Source: Odiellus spinosus (Eukaryota > Arthropoda > Arachnida > Opiliones > Phalangiidae). Taken from it: a stretch of 64,000 nt of DNA. This document shows positions 1 to 9,818 of this stretch, piece after piece. A model generated the notes under the pieces. It saw only the letters and a program-made list of their open reading frames with translations. It did no database searches and was not told where the DNA came from. How positions within the stretch are numbered: the stretch's first letter is position 1; the number at the start of each line of letters is the position of its first letter. The DNA is taken from NCBI GenBank assembly GCA_963920705.1, contig OY987225.1:2616501-2680500 (forward strand), in the 5' to 3' direction. Made by a program: the position numbers and the translations under genes.

Positions 1-904
1 AATTTAGTAATTTCTCTCTCTTATCAATTCTCACAATTGTAACCTTATTAATTTTAACACTTGTTTTTGAGTAAAATAGTATATTGTCATAGAATAAAAA
101 TCAAATCAGAGGGTGAAATTAGAATGTAAGTTTATAAATAGCATCAACAGCGTGACTGCAGTGCCTGTGTTAATGGATCAAGGCTTTAGATTTAAAAAGA
201 ACCCCGCGCAATAGGTGAAAACCACAAAAAGCTCCGTCAGTAACGAAAAATAATAGGTTCGCTAGTTTCAACAATTATTAACGCCAAATCTGTAATTCTC
301 AAAGGCTTGGAATTAATTTGTAAATTATCCGTACATACTTAATTAGATGTGGTTAAAAAATCTGGAAGCTGGAGCGTAAATTTAAAACTTTAGACAAGAA
401 TTTGTTTCTCCCCTCGACTTTTCCCCCCTACATTTTAGTGCTTTTTCGCGCCGTCTTTTGGGGGAGTTTTAATTTCCCATTTATTCTCTCAAACCCATGT
501 TAATTTTTTTCTTTGCCGGGGCTTCTATAGCGCGAGCGCAGCCGAAGCGCGTGATCGAGGAGGCTATGGTTCGGGAAGCAGCTTGGCCAAGTCGCTTCGG
601 TTCAATCCGCTTTGAAAATAAGGAGGCGGGGAGACAAATTTGCTGATAAATCTTAAAATAACGCGATTAAAATTATACTTTCTGTCAAAAATTATTAACC
701 AACGAGTTACAAACACGATTTACTAATTAGTTTGAGATAACTATTTAAAAATTTTAAATTCTGGGCATTTTTTAAAACGACGCTAAGCCTTGGCTTAGGT
801 CGAACCGGGGCGAACGGCCTCGAACCGTCTTGTCAGCGTGTGAACCAGGGAAAACGGAAAACGCTTCGAACTGGTTTTGGAACCGATTTTGCCTTCAAGT
901 GTGA
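1..904. other. Intergenic sequence, no gene recognised
   Basis: No long reading frame and no recognisable domain on either strand. The stretch from about 520 to 620 is more GC-rich than its surroundings. The end near 890-915 (GTGTGAACGAGGCTTTA) resembles the terminal repeat of the element at 31087-31721, so a related terminus may lie here, but no partner end was found. Confidence 0.5.
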
Positions 905-1740
905 ACGAGGCTTTAGAGAGGAGTTGTCCCTCTTGACATCAACGAAGCTACGTTCATACTAGGCCTTGGAAATTGGAATCGATTTAGACCGTTTCAAAAC
1001 GTTTCGTTTGAGCAAGGAAGATGAAGGGTAAGGAACAGCCACAAGTATAGCAGAACCCGTCCGTGAAATGTCTGAAGATGACGTAGTTTCCTCTCTCGCT
1101 TCTGTGTCCAAAGAAGCTAACTGCATTTTTTTGGTGCGCACTCACGTGACATACCAACATCATCTCGTATCAAATTACAGCAGGTTATATCCTAGGCGCC
1201 TTAGCTGCATCTGAATAATTTCGAAGAATAATTTGGAAGAGTGGGCTTGGGGAATGTTTTAGTCCGCTCTCTCACAGATTGTAATGGTACAAGGTCATCC
1301 TTTTATTCGCGGGTGACAAATTTCGTACAACATGAAGTTGGGGACCCTCTTTCAATAACCCTCCTTACATTTCTAAGTAAACAATTCTTAGAAATAAAGG
1401 AACGAGTAGGTTTATACGCGCTGCCAAATTAAGGTGAACCACAGATAGTGAACCAGCTGCGGGCGAATGGTCACCAAACGTGATGATCAGCGCGTAAAGC
1501 GAGGCGCTCAATATCCCTATAAATAAACTATTCGTAAGGATAACGGATAAGGTAAATATTTACGCGCTGCAAACTGTGGTGGAATCGAAACCTTAATGTA
1601 AATTGGCACCCCTGCTGAGAAAATCCATAGCTCGCTCCTTCTCTAGCAAGGAGTCACGAGTGTTACACGTAGCGTGCGCGAAAAAGGATGCGCATTAGAA
1701 AATATGTATCAGCCAAGGGGGGGAATAGCTCTCGCCGTAG
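905..1740 (-). repeat. Broken copy of the CAAGGAATATT MITE family, with a second repeat inside
   Basis: Read on the minus strand, 960-1240 and 1621-1720 match the interior of the elements at 44603-45007 and 15083-15986, including the blocks around GTCACGTGAGTGCGCAC and AGCTTCTTTGGACACAGAA. Between these blocks, about 1270-1620 is an inverted copy of sequence found at about 38580-38890, inside another element. Terminal repeats are not clear. The short open frames here are repeat sequence, not genes. Confidence 0.55.
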
Positions 1741-2784
1741 CTCAACATGTATTCTCATTAGGCCAACTTCTTTTTAACTAAGTATACCTCTATAGGTGGC
1801 CTAGCTTTGTGCATATAACCAACTCAAGATGGGATATATTTTAGAAATGGGGGACCGAATCTTGACTCGAAATACCCCTTTCTGCTCAGAAAAATCCGTG
1901 GAGACCGTGGTTCTTATTAGTGTCAGATTGCTAAGGCGATTTGACCACTTTTTTTGTGAGCGTTTTTTACTGTGCTACCTTGGATCTCAATAATTTGTTA
2001 GATATTAATATCGAACAATACTGGATTTTGGAATCTGGAATCCTTTGGAATCTGGAGGAGAGTTTTTTACCTAGTTTTTTGTACTGAAATATCGTCGTAA
2101 TCTAGGTAAGTGTTTTAAGTTTAAATATATCTTAGTTCCAATCAAGATTAATTTTAGCAGTCTGCTTCATTAACAACTCGCAGAGTCTAACACCACTGTT
2201 AAGGATTATGTATAAGGGATAATAAAGATTAATAAAAGGATATTTTTAATCAACTTGGAGCGTTAAAATATATAAAAATATTTTCAAAACTCGCTAAGAT
2301 TTCTTTTTAATTTTCAAAATAGGTAAAATAGACTAGCTCAATCTTCATAGATTAACATTAATTGAAATGTTAGAATAATCGAGGCTAACCAAAGCGTGTG
2401 TTAAAACTCGCGCTTACTTTCACATTTGTATTATTATTTAAATCAATCAAAAGTGGAGATGGTCTCGGTATTAGATATAAAACAACGTAACGTCGTTCCT
2501 CTATGTAGACTGAACCCGAGTTGCTAAAATTGAAAGTTTTATAATTATAACTGTAAGTTAACGAGGAAAATAATGTTTTTCCTCATATTTTAACGCTCAT
2601 AACCTATAAAAAAAAGCATATGATGGTCTTCATTATCACTTAAATAGATCAGCATTTTAATGATTATCGTAAGCTGCTTGAAAAAAGATTACAAAGTATT
2701 TTTTTTGAAATTTTTAAATGAGATTTTTAAGTTTAGTCGAGCCAATCGTCAGAGCGAGAGCAGAGGGTGAAGATACAGCATGAA
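1741..2784. other. AT-rich intergenic sequence, nothing recognised
   Basis: No open frame above 60 codons, no terminal repeats and no recognised element. Confidence 0.5.
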
Positions 2785-3226
2785 TTAATGGGAGGATGCA
2801 ACCTAAAAACAAGTGATTTTTTTATCGATTCCTTATTGTTTAAATAGGCCTAATCCACTATTTAAAAAATTTACAAACAAATATTAAACTAGAAATAAAT
2901 TTAAAACTTACCCTGAAAATAGGCTTAGTGGGATTCATGGAGCTCCTGATTTCCTCGCGTGTAAGGTCTAGCGACCAATCGCGCGCGACGTAAGTCTCCT
3001 GGAGATCTCGCGTGAACGACGGGCCTTTGCTCATTGGTCGCTAGACCTTACACGGACGCGATTCAGGATCTCCATGAATGGCGCTAAGCCTATTTTCAGG
3101 GTAAGTTTTAAATTTATTTCCAGTTTAATATTTGTATTGTAAACTTTTTATCGATGGATTAGGCCTATTTAAACGATAACGAATCGATAAAAAATCACTT
3201 GTAATTAGGTTGCATTCTTCCTTTAA
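2785..3226. mobile_element. TTAA-flanked palindromic MITE, family T1, copy 1
   Basis: About 440 bp flanked by TTAA on both sides, with degraded ends related to AGGGAGAATGCAACC. The two halves are near-complementary over most of the length; a central pair of arms carries GGTCTAGCGACCAAT and its inverse. Sister copies lie at 4966, 43837 and 53537. TTAA duplications point to piggyBac- or Kolobok-type mobilisation. It has no coding capacity, so it is non-autonomous. Confidence 0.85.
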
Positions 3227-3441
3227 GAAATATGTTTCAAAACATTCATATTAAGCTTGAAAATCTCATTTCTATCTTACATTGGACATTCCTATAGGAA
3301 GCTAACAGTCCTGAAGACACACCCTTCTACCTCATACCTCGTTGTCATCCCCTCTGGGTACCTATGGTATCCAGTTGAGGAAGCGTGATGTTACCTTCCC
3401 CTCCTGCCAAAATGTTAGCTTCCTAGGGCCTTTTACGAAGT
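3227..3441. other. Short spacer, nothing recognised
   Basis: Unremarkable sequence between a MITE and the large hairpin; no frame or repeat supported. Confidence 0.4.
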
Positions 3442-3913
3442 GTCTATTTTGGCCGGTTTTTCGGGCGAAATTAGCTCGGGGCTATTTTGGCCGGTTTTTC
3501 GGGCCAAAATAGCTCCTTGCTGAGCGGGCTCTATTTTGGCCCGAAAAACCGGCCAAAATAGCCCCGAGCCAAGACTCAGCTATTTTGGCCGGTTTTTCGG
3601 GCGTCGGCCATAACCCGCCAAAATAGCGCCCTCTTGGCTGTTGACTATTTTGGCCGGGTGACAATATTATGTTGGGTAAGGTTAGGTTAGTAAGAGGCCC
3701 GAAAACCCGGCCAAAATAGTCAACAGCCAAGAGGGCGCTATTTTGGCGGGTTATGGCCGACGCCCGAAAAACCGGCCAAAATAGCCGAATCTTGGCTCGG
3801 GGCTATTTTGGCCGGTTTTTCGGGCCAAAATAGAGCCCGCTTAGCAAGGAGCTATTTTGGCCCAAAAAACCGGCCCCGAGCTAATTTCGTCCGAAAAACC
3901 GGCCAAAATAGAC
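3442..3913. repeat. Multi-armed palindrome built from CTATTTTGGCCGGTTTTTCG
   Basis: The 20-base word CTATTTTGGCCGGTTTTTCG and its reverse complement recur repeatedly in both orientations. The whole block also reads as an outer inverted repeat starting GTCTATTTTGGCCGG and ending in its complement. The unpaired centre near 3660-3700 contains GGTTAGGTTAG. The 82-codon frame seen across it is a by-product of the repeat and not a gene. Probably a MITE that grew by internal inverted duplication; no clear target duplication was found. Confidence 0.75.
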
Positions 3914-4376
3914 GCGGCCATATTTTTATTATTAAAGTGTTCCTATAATTTAGGCCATTTATCATATTGTTCCTATTTTTCGTGGTTTTGTTTACTTTTC
4001 TCTTTCCCATGTTTTTTAAGGTGAAGCAATCACGTACTTTTACTATGGGTCTTATTTAAAACACAATTTTCTGAGCTTCCAATTTAATTAGATTTCTTTA
4101 CTTGATAATCAAAATCGAGAATATTCTAAATGAGGTAACATTTTTGACTATGGTGAAACTCAATATTAACTTTAAACAAAATCTGCTAAAGATTTTTTCC
4201 ACAATATTTTATCGCGTAATTTGCTAGACTTTTATATAATTAGCTTTAAGTTTAATTGGTCCATCAAAGTCGACGTTATATTTCAGCAATAACATAACTC
4301 CTTTTTTATAGGGAAACTTTGAAGGGCAATTAAATGTTAATGCTATTTGAATTTAAAAATCGCGCGGACAAGTTAC
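3914..4376. other. AT-rich sequence between repeats
   Basis: No gene seen. Phrases near 4090-4200 and 4300-4340 recur in diverged form around 5500-5600 and 5990-6040, so this is likely old repeat sequence. Confidence 0.4.
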
Positions 4377-4664
4377 TATAGTCCTGGTCGATTTCCAAAA
4401 CCGGAAGTCTAGAGACCCTCGCGAAAATTTTGGCGGGTAAAACTTTTGTCACGTGATCGTCCGCCATCTTTTTGTAGTGTGAAAATAGCGACAGACTAAC
4501 CAACGCCTCCCATATTTTATCATATAGGAGGCGTTGGACTAACAACTTGAATTTGGTTTGTGGGAAATAAAATTAGAAATAGTCTGGCAGCCTGTTACTA
4601 CAAAAAGATGGCGGCGCGGCTATGAGACAAGCGCCCATTTCCGGCAAATCGACCAGGACTATAC
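4377..4664. mobile_element. TA-flanked MITE with TAGTCCTGGTCGATTT ends
   Basis: Inverted ends TAGTCCTGGTCGATTT and AAATCGACCAGGACTA lie next to TA on each side, as in Tc1/mariner-type insertions. Inner arms share the block CCGCCATCTTTTTGTAGT, and a tight hairpin (CAACGCCTCC ... GGAGGCGTTGG) sits near the centre. Non-coding; the small frames inside are not genes. Confidence 0.65.
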
Positions 4665-4904
4665 TAAGAAAAAATACCGTTTCCAAACAATCTTTTTGTT
4701 TTCCAATATATCCGGCCGAAATTTTTTCTTCGTTTCAATATTTAGCGAAGTTCAAAGTCAATTAAAAAAATATATATAACCGTAATTTAAAATGTTAATG
4801 TGTGGAATAATCTGTAGTTTATACCACGTTACAAAATAACACTATTGAAACTGAGTAAATCGTGTCTTAAAAAAGCCCAGAGACTGTACAATTCGCTTTG
4901 TACA

Positions 4905-4945
4905 ACGTCGTCTGCTAAGCTAGAAAAGAAGGCGACTTTAAAGTC
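4905..4945 (-). repeat. Dispersed repeat acting as an empty site for the 13083 MITE
   Basis: Read on the minus strand this segment matches the sequence on both sides of the MITE at 13083-13372, but without the insertion and with one copy of the TTAGC-type target where the occupied site has two. It gives direct in-window evidence that the 13-kb MITE duplicated GCTTAGC on insertion. Confidence 0.6.
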
Positions 4946-4965
4946 CCTTTAAAACCTAAAATACA

Positions 4966-5406
4966 TTAAAGGGAGAATGCAACCTAACAACAAGTGATTT
5001 TTTATCAATTCCTTATTGTTTAAATAGGCCTAATCCACTACTGAAAATATTTACAAACAAATATTAAACTAGAAATAAATTTAAAACGTACCCTGAAAAT
5101 AGGCTTAGTGGGGTTCATGGAGGTCCTGTTTTCCTCGCGTGTAAGGTCTAGCGACCAATCGCGCGCGACGTAAGTCTCGTGGAGATCTCGCGTGAACGAC
5201 GGGCCTTTGCTCATTGGTCGCTAGACCTTACACGGACGCGATTCAGGATCTCCATGAATCCCGCTAAGCCTATTTTCACGGTAAGTTTTAAATTTATTTC
5301 TAGTTTAATATTTGTATTGTAAACTTTTTATCGATGGATTAGGCCTATTTAAACGATAAGGAATCGATAAAAAATCACTTGTAATTAGGTTGCATTCTCC
5401 CTTTAA
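4966..5406. mobile_element. TTAA-flanked palindromic MITE, family T1, copy 2
   Basis: TTAA, then AGGGAGAATGCAACC, through to GGTTGCATTCTCCCT and TTAA. Same internal palindrome as copy 1. Its right-hand TTAA is also the left boundary of the next element (5403-6796), so it inserted exactly at the edge of that element or shares its target site. Confidence 0.9.
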
Positions 5407-6796
5407 GGGGAAGCCCCGAGTGTTTTTTTTTTTGGGTGGGGGGGCTTGCTTTAGACACGTTTTTCTTGCCTTCTAGGGCTAACAGAACTATTTTCTTACT
5501 TGATAATGAAACTAGAGAAAATTCCGAGTAGCTTGAGTGACAATTTCAATTACGGTTATACTTAATTTTTAACTTCAAACTTCTTTAAATAGTGAAAAGA
5601 TATGGTTACTTAGGCAGGATATATTCGCAAACGAATAAAGATTTATTTCAGGCGTCTTTTTTGTATACTAAATGAGATATGTTAGCGTAACTATTCATCT
5701 ATCTTACGAATGTTTAAGTGCTATGACTATTATTAAGCGAGTTATGATAATTTTACGAAGTTAAGTATTCGTGATTTATACCTCCACTTAAGTATGATTT
5801 CCGGAAAAATTAACTAACGTTTTTTCGAAAAATAACTGGGCTTTCATTTTTGAGATTAATAATAAAGGTATAAATGAAATCTCAAATTCGTATGATATAT
5901 GATTATGTCTTACAGTAGCCTATTTAGAACAAAAATATTGAATAGTTACGTTAACACTGAAAAATATGTCAAACATAGGGTTATTTTGAAGGGTAATTAA
6001 ATGTTAATGTTATTTTTTAAATTAAATGACTATAGGGGAATTTACGTTATCATATCTCAATAGGAAACAAAAAAGACGCTGAAAAATCTTTATTCGTTTT
6101 CGAATAAATCCTGCGTAAGTGACTTTATCTTTTCCAGGGTGACCACTGAAAATTTGAAAATCCTATATAGGAAATATAGGAAATTTCTTCGCGAAATATA
6201 GGAAAATATAGAAAGAATATTATCTAAAATATAGGATAAAATAGGAAGAAATAAGTGGAAAATATTATGATAAAATAGGAAAATAATTAATTAAAAGTAA
6301 GAACCATGTTTATAATTGCGTCACAACTCTCGCCACCGGTTTCAACACGGTATTAATATGATCCAATTGCTTAAATAGTATGGAATTTTACAGACTATTT
6401 TAACAGGAAAATGTACAGTTAAGCTAAAATAATCTTATACAGCCACGGCTGACAGTATGATTTAGAACTTTACCCTTAACTAGAGATATTTGAGTAGAAA
6501 TATAGGAGATTATAGGAATTGCCATTAAATTATAGGAGAAAATAGGAAGGAGGTGAAAATATAGGAAACAATAGGAAATATAGGAAAAGTTGTCACCCTG
6601 CTTTTCACTATTTAAAGATGTTTAATTTAAAAATTAAATATAACCGTAATTGAAAACGTTACTCTGGGAAATTGCTTGGAAATTTTTTGTCTCTAGTTTC
6701 ATTATCAAGTAAGGAAATAGTTCTGATAGCCCTAAAAGTGAAGAAAAACGTGTCTAAAGTAGAGTTTAAAGAAAAAAGCTTATGGCTTCCCCTTAA
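5403..6796. mobile_element. TTAA-flanked element with ~300-bp inverted arms
   Basis: TTAAGGGGAAGCC at the left and GGCTTCCCCTTAA at the right. Long imperfect inverted arms follow, including TTACTTGATAATGAAACTAG on the left and its complement on the right. The right arm is split by the element at 6135-6600. No transposase frame remains, so it is a non-autonomous fold-back element. Confidence 0.75.
6135..6600. mobile_element. Nested hAT-like MITE with CAGGGTGAC ends and ATATAGGAAA body
   Basis: Ends CAGGGTGAC / GTCACCCTG, flanked by CTTTTC on both sides. The other arm of the host palindrome keeps the undisturbed sequence with one CTTTTC, so the 6-base duplication is well supported. The body is dominated by degenerate ATAGGAAA repeats; related words appear on the opposite strand at about 51340-51440. 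A hAT-like end sequence is suggestive only, since hAT usually duplicates 8 bp. Confidence 0.7.
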
Positions 6797-6976
6797 AACG
6801 TACCGTACCTATGATAAAATTATTTATTCGGTTTGCGTTGCTGAACGCAACCTAAATCCTGGGATGACGTTTGTGCGCGTCTCTTTTGGAACAGACTGTT
6901 AAAGTAATCAAGTGATGTTCTGTAATTAACGTAATCCAAAAAACTATTACCAGTATTTTTATAGATCGTAGCTACA

Positions 6977-7483
6977 ATGGAAAAAAAGAAGAATGGTTGT
7001 TTTTGCACAACAAACTACAAGGATGTAACTAATGAACAACTTGGAAAAGGCATGCTTTTAGCTATTGATTACAATCTAGAGAGAGTAGGTGAGTTCAAGG
7101 GTAAATGGAGTACAAAAATTTGGACCGATGTAGTTACAAATTTAGGTGTTTCGAAGACTAAGAACCGAAAGTCTAAAAGTATTTTAAATGCTGGTAAATG
7201 CTACTTTATGAGGTACGCTTTAGACGCCATTGGCTTTAGAACCTATTTTGATGGCATGGTCAAAAAGATGGCAGAGGATACCCAAGATTGTTCTATCCTA
7301 TTGGAAGAATTAATCTCGAGAGTTTCTCGCGAGAATAAATCTGTTGAAATAAATGTGATGCAATCACCACTGATGGTAATAGAGGAGCAATCGATTGTTC
7401 CAAACGGGGAGCAATCGATTAATCCAACATATTCGATTGCTGCGCTCGAGGCGCAATCGATTGTGGCTACCGAGAACAATTAA
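6977..7483 (+). pseudogene. N-terminal segment of the PHD-USP-Ulp1 gene
   Basis: A 168-codon frame beginning MEKKKNGCFCTT. I do not recognise a fold. Residues 1-100 are basic with scattered aromatics (W41, W47, Y70). Residues 125-168 contain four related short repeats of the type EEQSIVP / EQSINPT / AQSIVATEN, encoded by near-identical DNA around CAATCGATTG. The same repeat reappears at about 7905-7960, beyond the inserted MITE, which is the evidence that both parts belong to one gene. The start is the first ATG after a region with stops; no promoter is evident. Confidence 0.5.
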
Positions 7484-7577
7484 CAATATGATTTTATCGG
7501 GGGCTGTCCAATTTCCAATGGACACGCCAACGGTAGTAGAGGAGAAATCTATTGTCCCGTCTATTAATCCGACACAT
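7484..7577 (+). pseudogene. Short linker of the same broken gene before the MITE
   Basis: Contains the block GCTGTCCAATTTCCAATGG. The related GCAGTCCAATTTCCAATGG recurs at about 7969-7987 beyond the MITE, so the linker is probably an internally repeated coding stretch. It ends in GACACAT, the target sequence duplicated by the MITE. Confidence 0.5.
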
Positions 7578-7898
7578 CAGAAGCCGATGAAACCCTCCTT
7601 TGAAGTCTACTACTCTAATGTTCCATATGGGTAAAATTCACAATTTTACGAGATCGGAGGGGTCCTACTTCACACCCCCCTGTCTACTGAAAATTGGAAA
7701 TTCTCTCTCTCCACAAACGACGACGTTTTTTGGACGAACTCCAAGGCTGCTAGAGATATTCGCTCGACGAACTCCAGCTCCGAAAATATCTACCGTTAGG
7801 AGGCGTACGAATCGCGCTTTTTGAAACTAACCCATACAGAGAGGGGTAGACAAGACCAGGGAGTAATAGACTTCAAAGGAGGGTTTCTTCGGCTTCTG
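7578..7898. mobile_element. Palindromic MITE with CAGAAGCCGATGAAACC ends, copy 1
   Basis: 321 bp with long inverted ends (CAGAAGCCGATGAAACCCTC and complement) and a perfect 7-base target duplication, GACACAT, at 7571-7577 and 7899-7905. It lies inside the PHD-USP-Ulp1 coding region and so postdates it. Sister copy at 34711-35046. Short frames across it are not genes. Confidence 0.92.
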
Positions 7899-7935
7899 GA
7901 CACATTCGATTACTGCGCCTGAGGAGCAATCGATT

Positions 7936-9585
7936 GTGGCTACCGAGAATCAATCGGATGTACAAGAGGCAGTCCAATTTCCAATGGTAACGCCAAAGGC
8001 TAGCAAATTCCCAACTAATCTCCCAAGCAAACTCACTGTCCAGTTAGAAAGGGCAAAAAAACATGCGGACCCCAAAGATAGAAAGGATTTAGAGATTAGT
8101 CAAAAAATTAGGACTGAGCTAATGATTAAACCACAACGGGATGACGGAATGCTTTACCCTCCCCTAAAACAAAATGTTAAATTGTATTGTGTTTGCCTTA
8201 AACCTGCCGATAATACGCCTTACTTCGAGTGTACAGGGTGTCAAAAATGGTTCCATTTTAGATGCGCAGGTTTACGGGATAGTCCTAATACGACTAATCA
8301 GGTTAGAAAAGATAAAACCTTTAAATGTCCCCAATGTCAAAAATCCGTTATGAGGAGAGGAATTCAAAATTGTTACCAAAATTGCTGGGTTTCTTCTCTT
8401 TTACCAGCTCTTCTTGAAGTTATTCGGTTAAATCAGACAAGCATATCGAATAAAATTTAATTAGAGTCTCTCGCAAAACTGACTGAGGATTCAATGTCCC
8501 CGGTAAAATCGAAAGAAGTTATCCCACTTCTCCGTCTTCTAGAAAAGATTTCGAGAAACAGATTAGGTTTTGCAACCATGCAAGATCCTCAAGAATTATT
8601 AAACGAGATCAGCTCCCTTTTAGACGACAGTTTTAGTTATAATTTCGAATTTTCGTACCGTTGTTTAGAATGTAAAACTACACGGTCTACCCAAGAAGCA
8701 GCAGTGAAGTATTTTGTTTTAGAAACTTCAAAGACCAAAATTTCTCAATATGCGTTCGAAATGGAACCAAAGGCGACTCGGAAATGCCTTGGAGATGGTG
8801 TAGATAAACACGGTTTTAATTGGCCCTGTACTGGCAAAAACCAAATAATGACACGAGTTAATGATTTACCTCACCCCCACAAAATCTTGGTTTTTTGCTG
8901 CCCTAGGACAGCTGATGAAATATCAAAAAATCGCCAAACTTGTTTGCTAGAGCCACAAATTGAATATTTAGGACATCACTATGAACTGAAAAGTTGTGTA
9001 GTAAATAGGCATAACAGTCATTATGTGGCTTTCGCTAGGCTTATTTCAAATACATGGGTGAGTTACAATGACGACAAAGTTCAAACCTTGGATGATCCTG
9101 AAATTCATGAAGACTGGGTTATGGCCTTCTATAAATTAAAGGAACAGACCACTTCAATTCCTAACGTTTTCCAGAGATCTGTTACGGAATCTGGTCCCGA
9201 CTGCGAAGGCAAACGCAGCACATTCAATGAAGGAACCATGCCTCAGTCAAGTCTTTATTCTAAAACACTCCCCCACCCCCTTAGCGATGTTACAAAATCT
9301 GATATTTCGGTTACTTCTAATTCGGTGATGCAACCTCAAACACCCGATACACAATTATCACATAGTCCGTGGTTGGAGCGAGTTTACAAGAAATTGCAAT
9401 GCTTTAAAGTAGTTTTAATTATCATGGCGCAACACGAGCACTTTTATATGTTTGCTATTAAATATTTAGGAATGTTTGAATCCGTAGTATCATTCGAGCT
9501 GACCATTTATGATTCCATGTCGATTGGCTCAAAGAGACAGCCATACATGAATGAAGCCAAAAATGTCGTAAATGCTTTACCCTAG
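7936..9585 (+). pseudogene. PHD finger plus ubiquitin-specific-protease-like region
   Basis: About residues 85-140 of this segment form a PHD finger: Y-C-V-C, C-T-G-C, then W-F-H-F-R-C and C-P-Q-C in the expected Cys4-His-Cys3 order. Immediately after it, GIQNCYQNCWVSSLLPAL aligns with the USP Cys box (G-L-x-N-x-G-N-T-C-Y-x-N-S-x-L), with the catalytic Cys preserved. Further on come a QDPQELL motif (usual QDAQEFL), a CLEC zinc-ribbon half, and a His box ending SHYVAFAR ... WVSYNDDKV, giving the His and Asp/Asn of the triad. All USP motifs fall in one reading phase, with a break between the Cys box and the QDPQELL part. The stretch at about 9420-9520 (QHEHFYMFAIKY, then TIYDS) looks like the His and Asp part of an Ulp1 fold. 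Confidence 0.7.
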
Positions 9586-9605
9586 CTTCGGGGGACATTC
9601 AACAA

Positions 9606-9818
9606 GTGTGGAAGATTAAACAGTCTAATGATAATTTTCCACCACAGCCCCCATACAACGGCTGGGATTGCGGTCCAATAACGTGTTTGTATGCGAAATG
9701 GTTAGTTGTCAAATACCCGGGTAGGCAAATAGAACATTTACTCGGGGCGCTTAAAGTCAAAGTGCCGACTAAGTTGCCATACCGATACCGTAAATATAGT
9801 TCGAAGCCAACCCTTTAA
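9606..9818 (+). pseudogene. Ulp1/SENP-like C-terminal end with WDCG box
   Basis: Carries PPYNGWDCGPITCLYAKWLV. The D-C-G context is the Ulp1/C48 catalytic cysteine box, where a Q (here within PPQPPYNG) usually precedes the Cys by 5-7 residues. The His and Asp partners are readable at about 9430-9520 in a different phase, so a break separates them. The last ~30 codons are the first unit of the satellite that follows. No transposase, poly(A) signal or terminal repeat was identified downstream. Confidence 0.6.

Larger units (their letters stand above)
6977..9818 (+). pseudogene. Broken PHD finger - USP - Ulp1-like multidomain gene
   Basis: A single + strand coding region in decayed form. In order it carries an N-terminal unrecognised segment with repeated E/Q-Q-S-I motifs, a PHD zinc finger, a ubiquitin-specific-protease (C19) fold with Cys and His boxes, and an Ulp1/SENP (C48)-type end with H, D and a WDCG cysteine box. 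PHD fingers read chromatin; USP removes ubiquitin; Ulp1 removes SUMO or related modifiers. The frame is interrupted by the MITE at 7578-7898 and by about three further breaks, so it is probably not expressed as one protein. Dispersed PHD and Ulp1 proteins are often transposon passengers, but no transposase or terminal repeats were found here, so the parent family is unknown. A satellite begins inside its 3' end. Confidence 0.7.

Noticed and set aside
3660-3700. Telomere-type TTAGG repeat
   Set aside because: Only two or three degenerate units in the loop of a palindrome.
3482-3730. Minus-strand 82-codon gene
   Set aside because: Lies wholly in the palindromic CTATTTTGGCCGG repeat.
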